Shown here: piece after piece, positions 8,160 to 12,129 of the stretch | Numbering within the stretch: position 1 is the first letter of the stretch | Layout of the letters: every line of letters begins with the position of its first letter | NCBI GenBank assembly: GCA_964354485.1 | Contig: CAYGZY010000093.1 | Coordinates: forward strand, 1-12,129 | DNA length: 12,129 bases | Reading direction: 5' to 3' | Source of the DNA: CAYGXH01 sp964354485 | GTDB taxonomy: Bacteria > Bacteroidota > Ignavibacteria > UBA10030 > SZUA-254 | The notes under the pieces: generated by a model | Told to the model about the DNA's origin: nothing | Seen by the model: only the letters and a program-made list of their open reading frames with translations | The model's database searches: none | Made by a program: the position numbers and the translations under genes

Positions 8160-8190
8160 GGCTGTAAAGGTAATGCACACAATCGCGGTT

Positions 8191-8997
8191 TCAACGGGGT
8201 CTTGCCGTACGTGTCTGCAGCAGAGGTACCCGCTCGGCATCGGCATTCAATTTTAGGTAAGGATTATATGCCTGCAGCTGATATGCCCAATCGAATTGTA
8301 CTGCTGTCGTGGAAAGATCCACTATCCTTATTTTTGCATAGTGGTTATCCCATGTGCGTACAACATAGGTATGGCCGACGATCGCGACCATATCTCCGGT
8401 CGGTGACCAGCCTCTGGTCGGAGATTCTGCGATATCGTACAGTGAATTCGTATAACCCATATCCTGTATTTCCGTGTCATTCCATACGACCAGGTACCGG
8501 ATCCCCTCGTAATTTTCGAAAAAGATATCCGTATACTGATCATCGTACCTGCCTATCGTACCGCTGGAGAAATCATAACCGGAGAGACCCGGATAACTGC
8601 GATAATTTTTAAGCAAAGCATCATACCCTTCGGGCCGCGGTGTTGCGACACCAATGTCGTAACTCAGGTCACTCTCGTTTCCGTTTACGTCATATGCCGT
8701 GATTCCATAGTAGTATGTTTTACCGTTAGGAATGCCGTTATCGAGAAAATAATTATACGAAGTAGATCCGAGAAATTGGAATCTTGTCATTGTTTCGGTT
8801 TTCACGTAGACTCTATACCCTGCGATATCTGCGTCTGAATTATCCTGCCAAAATATTTCAACAAAGTTATCGCCTGCTTCCGCAAATACTCCACGCGGCA
8901 CAACGGGCGGCGTGTAATCAGGTACCAAAATCCTCGTTTCACAACCGGTCATGAAAATGAGACCAACTATACTGGTAATGAGAATTGTGAGCCGCAT
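8191..8997 (-). CDS. Fn3-domain lipoprotein with possible HmuY-like C-terminal domain
   Basis: This is a 268-residue secreted lipoprotein. A short signal sequence ends in FMTGC, with Cys19 as the lipidated residue (Met at -3 is slightly unusual). A fibronectin type III domain spans about 29-122: PPVVPRGVFAEAGDNFVEIFW, IAGYRVYV and YYYGITAYDVNGNES are characteristic strands. The C-terminal 140 residues contain YDFSSGTI, a TDIFF strand, GHTYVVRTWDNHYAKIRI and FDWAYQ. This resembles the HmuY-like beta fold of Bacteroidota surface lipoproteins, but that is recognition by eye. A Shine-Dalgarno AAGGA lies seven bases before the ATG and sits inside an inverted-repeat arm. The protein would be anchored in the outer or inner membrane; its ligand is unknown. 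It lies 148 bases after pyrC and is probably not functionally part of the pyr operon. Confidence 0.8.
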   Translation of the reverse strand: MRLTILITSIVGLIFMTGCETRILVPDYTPPVVPRGVFAEAGDNFVEIFWQDNSDADIAGYRVYVKTETMTRFQFLGSTSYNYFLDNGIPNGKTYYYGITAYDVNGNESDLSYDIGVATPRPEGYDALLKNYRSYPGLSGYDFSSGTIGRYDDQYTDIFFENYEGIRYLVVWNDTEIQDMGYTNSLYDIAESPTRGWSPTGDMVAIVGHTYVVRTWDNHYAKIRIVDLSTTAVQFDWAYQLQAYNPYLKLNADAERVPLLQTRTARPR

Positions 8998-8998
8998 A

Positions 8999-9049
8999 GC
9001 ATGTTCCTTCTGTTGTTCTTTCTGACAGAGTACATCTCAAGGAACATGC
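8999..9049 (-). promoter_or_regulatory. Inverted repeat sequestering the lipoprotein ribosome binding site
   Basis: On the minus strand GCATGTTCCTT (9049-9039) is an exact 11-base inverted repeat of AAGGAACATGC (9009-8999), separated by 29 bases. The 3' arm contains the AAGGA Shine-Dalgarno and ends one base before the ATG of the lipoprotein. If transcribed, the stem would block ribosome entry. The repeat is directly visible; regulation through it is inference. Confidence 0.55.
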
Positions 9050-9056
9050 CAAATGA

Positions 9057-9100
9057 TAAATGCGAGGATTCTCTGCGGAAACGGGATTTTTCCGCATTTA
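9057..9100 (-). repeat. Nested inverted repeats in the pyrC-lipoprotein intergenic region
   Basis: TGCGGAAA (9074-9081) and TTTCCGCA (9089-9096) form an 8-bp stem with a 7-base loop. A second pair, TAAATGCG (9057-9064) and CGCATTTA (9093-9100), overlaps the first, so the two cannot both form completely. The region is about 45-90 bases after the pyrC stop. It may be the 3' end of the pyr transcript, although no T-tract follows on the minus strand. The rest of the 148-base gap shows nothing else recognisable. Confidence 0.45.
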
Positions 9101-9145
9101 ATGTAGCCGTCGGATGGGGGATCGTTGGTAATTTAGGACAACTCT

Positions 9146-10432
9146 TCAGAGGCTGGAGATAAGTAGACGGCCATTATTGAAAACCGCGACGGGTTTTCCC
9201 TTCAATATTTTCATATGAAAAGGTGAATTTTTTGATTTGGATCTGAATTTTTCAACATCCACCGTCCATTCTTTATCGAGGTCGAAAATCGTGATATTCG
9301 CCCTCTCCCCCTCTGCTATTTTTACGGCAGGAAGATGCAATATCTTTCGGGGGTTTGTGGAGAATTTCTTAATAAGCTGGTGAAGGGTAAGGATTTTCGT
9401 GTGGAACAATTCCGTAAGTGCCAGGCCGATCGCAGTCTCAAGACCGACGATACCGAATGGTGCGTAGAGAAATTCCACCTGCTTTTCGTCATAACTGTGC
9501 GGTGCGTGGTCAGTGGCAATGACGTCGATCGTTCCATCCCTCAGTCCTTCTTTCACTGCCTCCACGTCCTCTTTCGTCCGTAACGGCGGATTCATCTTCG
9601 TATTTGTATCAAAAGTACGTACAGCCTCATCTGTGAGCGAGAAGTGATGCGGTGTAACTTCGCAGGTCACATGTATCTTTTTTGCCTTTGCGGCGCGAAT
9701 AAGTTCAACCGATCCTTTTGTGCTGACATGCGCCACGTGGTAAGGGGCAGAAGTATATTCTGATAATTTCAGATCCCTCGCGATTACGATCTCTTCGGCG
9801 ATTGAAGGAATCGGTTGCATACCGAGCGAGGTAGAAACGAATCCCTCATTCATGACGCCCCCCTTGGTGAGGCTCAGTTCCTCAGCATGCTGAATGACAG
9901 GACGCGAGGTCATTGATGCGTATTCAAGAGCCCGGCGCATTATTTCTGCGCTTTCGATAGGCGCTCCATCGTCGGAAAAGCCGACCGCTCCCGCTTCCGC
10001 GAGTTCCAGCATTGGCGCGAGTTCCTTCCCTTCTCGACCTTTCGTCACCGCTGCAATCGGATAAATATCGACCATACCATTTAAAAGCATTCTGGACTGA
10101 TCGATGATCCATCGTACGAGCGCCTCGTGATCAACAGTCGGATTTGTATTGGGCATCGAACAGACTGCCGTGAATCCTCCGTTTGCTGCGGCCTGAACAC
10201 CTGTCTCAATTGTTTCTTTATGTTCATAACCAGGTTCGCGTAAATGAACGTGCATATCTAGGAAACCCGGGGAAGCAACTGCTCCGTTGAAATCAATTAC
10301 TTCGATCTCCCCGGCTTCGGTTATATGATCACTGATTTTATCAATCACACCGTTAACGATTTGTATATCCCTGACTGTATCCGTCCCGTGAGCGGGATCG
10401 ATGAGATGTAGATTTTTTAAGATAACGCGCAT
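9146..10432 (-). CDS. pyrC: Dihydroorotase, class I
   Basis: The enzyme cyclises N-carbamoyl-aspartate to dihydroorotate, the third step of UMP synthesis. Starting at the ATG at 10432 it has 428 residues, normal for class I bacterial dihydroorotases. The zinc ligands are visible: His61 and His63 in MHVHLREPG, the aspartate of GFSDDGAPI (154/155, replacing the carbamylated lysine of class II), His182 in QHAEE, His235 in HVAHVS (232-237) and Asp308 in IATDHAPH. All catalytic residues are present, so this is an active enzyme and not a non-catalytic PyrX homologue. A TTG at 10450 would lengthen the frame by six codons. The ATG at 10432 is preferred because AAGGAG lies five bases upstream, inside the last codons of pyrB, with one base between the pyrB TGA and this ATG. 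Confidence 0.95.
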   Translation of the reverse strand: MRVILKNLHLIDPAHGTDTVRDIQIVNGVIDKISDHITEAGEIEVIDFNGAVASPGFLDMHVHLREPGYEHKETIETGVQAAANGGFTAVCSMPNTNPTVDHEALVRWIIDQSRMLLNGMVDIYPIAAVTKGREGKELAPMLELAEAGAVGFSDDGAPIESAEIMRRALEYASMTSRPVIQHAEELSLTKGGVMNEGFVSTSLGMQPIPSIAEEIVIARDLKLSEYTSAPYHVAHVSTKGSVELIRAAKAKKIHVTCEVTPHHFSLTDEAVRTFDTNTKMNPPLRTKEDVEAVKEGLRDGTIDVIATDHAPHSYDEKQVEFLYAPFGIVGLETAIGLALTELFHTKILTLHQLIKKFSTNPRKILHLPAVKIAEGERANITIFDLDKEWTVDVEKFRSKSKNSPFHMKILKGKPVAVFNNGRLLISSL

Positions 10433-10433
10433 A

Positions 10434-11354
10434 TCAGCTCCTTGTTCCAAGAAGGTAGAGGACAGCCATCCTTACTGCAACGCCATTCAGGACCTGCTGC
10501 AGGATGAGGGAATGTTCACCGTCAGCTACGTCCGCCGACAATTCGACATCACGGTTGATCGGACCCGGATGCATGATCGTGATATCGTTCCGGACACGCA
10601 TCAGACGTTCTTTCGTAACGGCGAAATACTTACGGTATTCCTGCAGCGAAGGAAGGAAAATGCGGTCCTGTCGCTCGAGCTGTATCCTGAGGACATTGAG
10701 GATATTAGCCCACCGCATCGCATCTTCGATTTTATGGTGAACCGTCACGCCCAGTTTTTCAATATTCCTGGGAATGAGAGTGGATGGTCCGCATACTGCG
10801 ACTTCGGCGCCCATCGTTTTAAGGCCATAGATGTTGGAGAGGGCAACACGACTGTGGGATATATCCCCCACGATACAGATTTTCAATCCCTCAAGCCGGC
10901 CAAACTTTTCCCGTATGGTATACATATCGAGTAAGGCTTGCGTGGGATGTTCATGAGCCCCGTCGCCGGCATTGATGACTACCGCATCTATAACTTTACT
11001 GAGGAAGAGAGCAGAACCCGGCGCTGCATGGCGCATGACCACCATATCGATTTTCATCGCTTCGATGTTTCGTGCGGTATCCTTGAGTGTTTCACCTTTT
11101 TTGACGCTGCTTGCATCTGCGGAAAAATTTACGACATCCGCCGATAACCGTCGTTCCGCGAGCTCGAAGGATATCCTCGTTCGTGTCGAACTCTCAAAGA
11201 ATAGATTCACGATGGTCTTCCCTTGCAGAGTGGGTACCTTTTTTATGGGTCGTTCCAGCACTTCGCGGAAGGATGTTGCAGTATCGAGGATTGTTTGAAT
11301 GTCATTCTTCGGCATTCCTTGCAGTCCCAGAAGATGTTTACTCACCAGCGGCAT
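10434..11354 (-). CDS. pyrB: Aspartate carbamoyltransferase catalytic subunit
   Basis: PyrB condenses carbamoyl phosphate with L-aspartate to give carbamoyl-aspartate, the committed step of pyrimidine synthesis. The 306 residues are a typical catalytic chain. The carbamoyl-phosphate site SSTRTR is at 55-60, the active-site lysine of SVKKGET is near 85-86, HPTQALLD is at 136-143, GDISHSRVALSN at 163-174, and the aspartate-binding MHPGPINRDVE at 261-271. Its ATG shares its first A with the TAA of pyrR (TAATG), and AAGGAG sits seven bases upstream, so translation is probably coupled. No pyrI regulatory chain is next to it; pyrC follows instead, as in PyrR-controlled operons. Feedback would therefore come mainly through PyrR. 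Confidence 0.97.
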   Translation of the reverse strand: MPLVSKHLLGLQGMPKNDIQTILDTATSFREVLERPIKKVPTLQGKTIVNLFFESSTRTRISFELAERRLSADVVNFSADASSVKKGETLKDTARNIEAMKIDMVVMRHAAPGSALFLSKVIDAVVINAGDGAHEHPTQALLDMYTIREKFGRLEGLKICIVGDISHSRVALSNIYGLKTMGAEVAVCGPSTLIPRNIEKLGVTVHHKIEDAMRWANILNVLRIQLERQDRIFLPSLQEYRKYFAVTKERLMRVRNDITIMHPGPINRDVELSADVADGEHSLILQQVLNGVAVRMAVLYLLGTRS

Positions 11355-11905
11355 TAGCTTTCTCCTTCGGTCAATTCTATGAGATTGACGCCATCTTCTC
11401 CGTCAACTTCTTTCATTGATACTTTGACTTTTTCATTCACAGAGGTAGGTATGTTTTTACCTACGAAGTCCGCTCTAATGGGAAGCTCACGGTGCCCGCG
11501 ATCGATGAGGACCGCAAGCTGGATTGAAGCCGGCCGTCCCATATCGACAAGTTCATCGAGAGCAGCGCGAATCGTTCTGCCTGTGAAGAGCACATCATCG
11601 ATGAGTATAATGTCTCTCCCTGAAACATCGAACTTTATGTCTGTTCCCCGGAGAATTGGCTGACTCAAATTTTCACGCAGATCATCGCGGTAGAGTGTGA
11701 TGTCTAGCAGACCAACACGAATATCCCGGTGTTCAATTTCATTTATCTTTTTGGCGATTCGCTTTGCCAGAAACTCGCCCCTTGTCCGAATTCCCACGAG
11801 GACCAGGTTCTCAGCACCTTTGTTTTTTTCCAATATCTCATGAGCAAGACGGATAAGCGTACGCTCAAAATTCTTTTGGTCAAGTATTTTCGTTGATGTC
11901 GCCAT
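11354..11905 (-). CDS. pyrR: Bifunctional pyr operon attenuation protein / uracil phosphoribosyltransferase
   Basis: PyrR binds UMP or UTP and then the leader RNA of pyr operons, favouring termination; it also has uracil phosphoribosyltransferase activity. The 183-residue protein closely follows the Bacillus sequence in several blocks: LVGIRTRGEFLAKRIA (36-51), DITLYRDDL (68-76), the PRPP-binding loop ILIDDVLFTGRTIRAA (100-115), then GRPASIQLAVLIDRGHRELP and GKNIPTS. The basic residues that contact RNA in the family appear kept. The ATG at 11905 lies 14 bases after the leader terminator and has no well-spaced Shine-Dalgarno; the only GGAGG (11931-11927) is 21 bases away, inside the terminator stem. 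A PyrR-type RNA hairpin lies upstream, so the gene is probably autoregulated. Confidence 0.97.
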   Translation of the reverse strand: MATSTKILDQKNFERTLIRLAHEILEKNKGAENLVLVGIRTRGEFLAKRIAKKINEIEHRDIRVGLLDITLYRDDLRENLSQPILRGTDIKFDVSGRDIILIDDVLFTGRTIRAALDELVDMGRPASIQLAVLIDRGHRELPIRADFVGKNIPTSVNEKVKVSMKEVDGEDGVNLIELTEGES

Positions 11906-11919
11906 AGCATTCTGATAAG

Positions 11920-11955
11920 AAAAAAACCTCCAATCCCCTGTAATGGGAGGAGGTT
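11920..11955 (-). terminator. Intrinsic terminator in the pyr leader (attenuator)
   Basis: On the minus strand AACCUCC (11955-11949) pairs with GGAGGUU (11931-11925). Inside it UCCC (11948-11945) pairs with GGGA (11937-11934), and the run ends in seven U (11926-11920). This is a canonical Rho-independent terminator, 14 bases before the pyrR start. CCUCCUCC of its 5' arm can alternatively pair with GGAGAGG (12003-11997) of the upstream hairpin, with one bulge, giving an antiterminator. Confidence 0.85.
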
Positions 11956-11987
11956 ATGTGGTATGTTTTATTATTAATTCTCACTAT

Positions 11988-12019
11988 CCTTCTCGACCTC
12001 TCCGGATCGGATTTAAAGG
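11988..12019 (-). promoter_or_regulatory. PyrR-binding RNA hairpin (anti-antiterminator) of the pyr operon
   Basis: Read on the minus strand, CCUU (12019-12016) pairs with AAGG (11991-11988). An upper stem GAUC / GGUC closes a purine-rich CGGAGA hexaloop. The elements UCCGGAGAGGUCGAGAAGG match the conserved Bacillus PyrR-binding loop (UCCAGAGAGGCU, then GAGAAGG), including the asymmetric internal loop between the two stems. Flanking UUCAC and GUGAG may extend the lower stem past an AUA bulge. Known biology: PyrR with UMP or UTP stabilises this hairpin, which frees the terminator to form. Recognition is by sequence and fold only. Confidence 0.85.
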
Positions 12020-12043
12020 TGAACGAGAGCTTTTCTAATCGCG

Positions 12044-12117
12044 TGGGCGATATAGGACTCGAACCTATGACCTCACGGATGTGAACCGTGCGCTCAAACC
12101 AACTGAGCTAATCGCCC
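12044..12117 (-). tRNA. tRNA-Val (anticodon CAC)
   Basis: The minus strand folds into a complete 74-nt cloverleaf. The acceptor stem is GGGCGAT / ATCGCCC and the D stem GCTC / GAGC with AGTTGGTTT in the loop. The anticodon stem is CACGG / CCGTG with loop TTCACAT (anticodon CAC, reading GUG), and the T stem is ATAGG / CCTAT with TTCGAGT. The discriminator is A (12044) and CCA is not encoded, so it must be added after transcription. It ends 24 bases before the PyrR-binding hairpin, with no terminator between. Confidence 0.95.
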
Positions 12118-12129
12118 TCGGATTGTGTG

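Noticed and set aside
8139..8612. 157-codon plus-strand open frame
   Set aside because: It is antisense to the lipoprotein gene, covers a hairpin, and its translation is rich in Arg, Tyr and Pro with no domain; a shadow frame.
10433..10450. N-terminal extension of dihydroorotase from a TTG
   Set aside because: The ATG at 10432 has an ideal AAGGAG and matches the usual family N-terminus.
10401..10934. 177-codon plus-strand open frame
   Set aside because: It lies antisense across pyrB, whose protein carries all family motifs; it has no recognisable motif and no independent signal.

Overview
The window is about 12.1 kb of bacterial chromosome in which every recognisable gene lies on the minus strand, so transcription runs from high to low coordinates. 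The gene content suggests the Bacteroidota/Chlorobiota/Ignavibacteriota group: a DUF4783-like secreted protein, a fibronectin-III lipoprotein with a possible HmuY-like C-terminus, a very large multi-membrane-span histidine kinase, and a tRNA without an encoded CCA. This placement is inferred from family resemblance; no phylogenetic marker in the window proves it. There are no mobile elements, CRISPR arrays or signs of recent transfer.

In transcription order: (1) tRNA-Val(CAC) at 12044-12117. (2) A pyrimidine operon: a leader with a PyrR-binding hairpin (11988-12019) and an intrinsic terminator (11920-11955), then pyrR, pyrB (aspartate carbamoyltransferase) and pyrC (class I dihydroorotase). 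Adjacent genes overlap by one base or are one base apart. (3) A 148-base intergenic stretch rich in inverted repeats, one of which would hide the ribosome binding site of the next gene, a secreted Fn3 lipoprotein. (4) A strong hairpin and a sigma70-like promoter, then a small exported DUF4783-like protein, a 1309-residue sensor histidine kinase and pgeF, with gaps of 6 bases and about 1 codon. (5) glmS, then a FabI/FabL-like short-chain dehydrogenase, ending at a perfect 36-base palindrome.

Functionally there are two blocks. The first makes pyrimidines: PyrB and PyrC catalyse steps two and three of UMP synthesis, and PyrR probably senses UMP/UTP and closes the operon by attenuation. The second leans towards the cell envelope: GlmS supplies glucosamine-6-phosphate for UDP-GlcNAc, PgeF-family enzymes are linked to peptidoglycan composition and purine nucleoside cleavage, and the reductase probably serves fatty-acid elongation. 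The kinase has no response regulator beside it.

The most notable feature is the pyr leader. It is a near-textbook PyrR attenuator of the Bacillus type, in what looks like a non-Firmicute genome, and it begins only 24 bases after a tRNA gene. That leaves no room for a conventional promoter between them and suggests that the tRNA and the pyr operon share a transcript.
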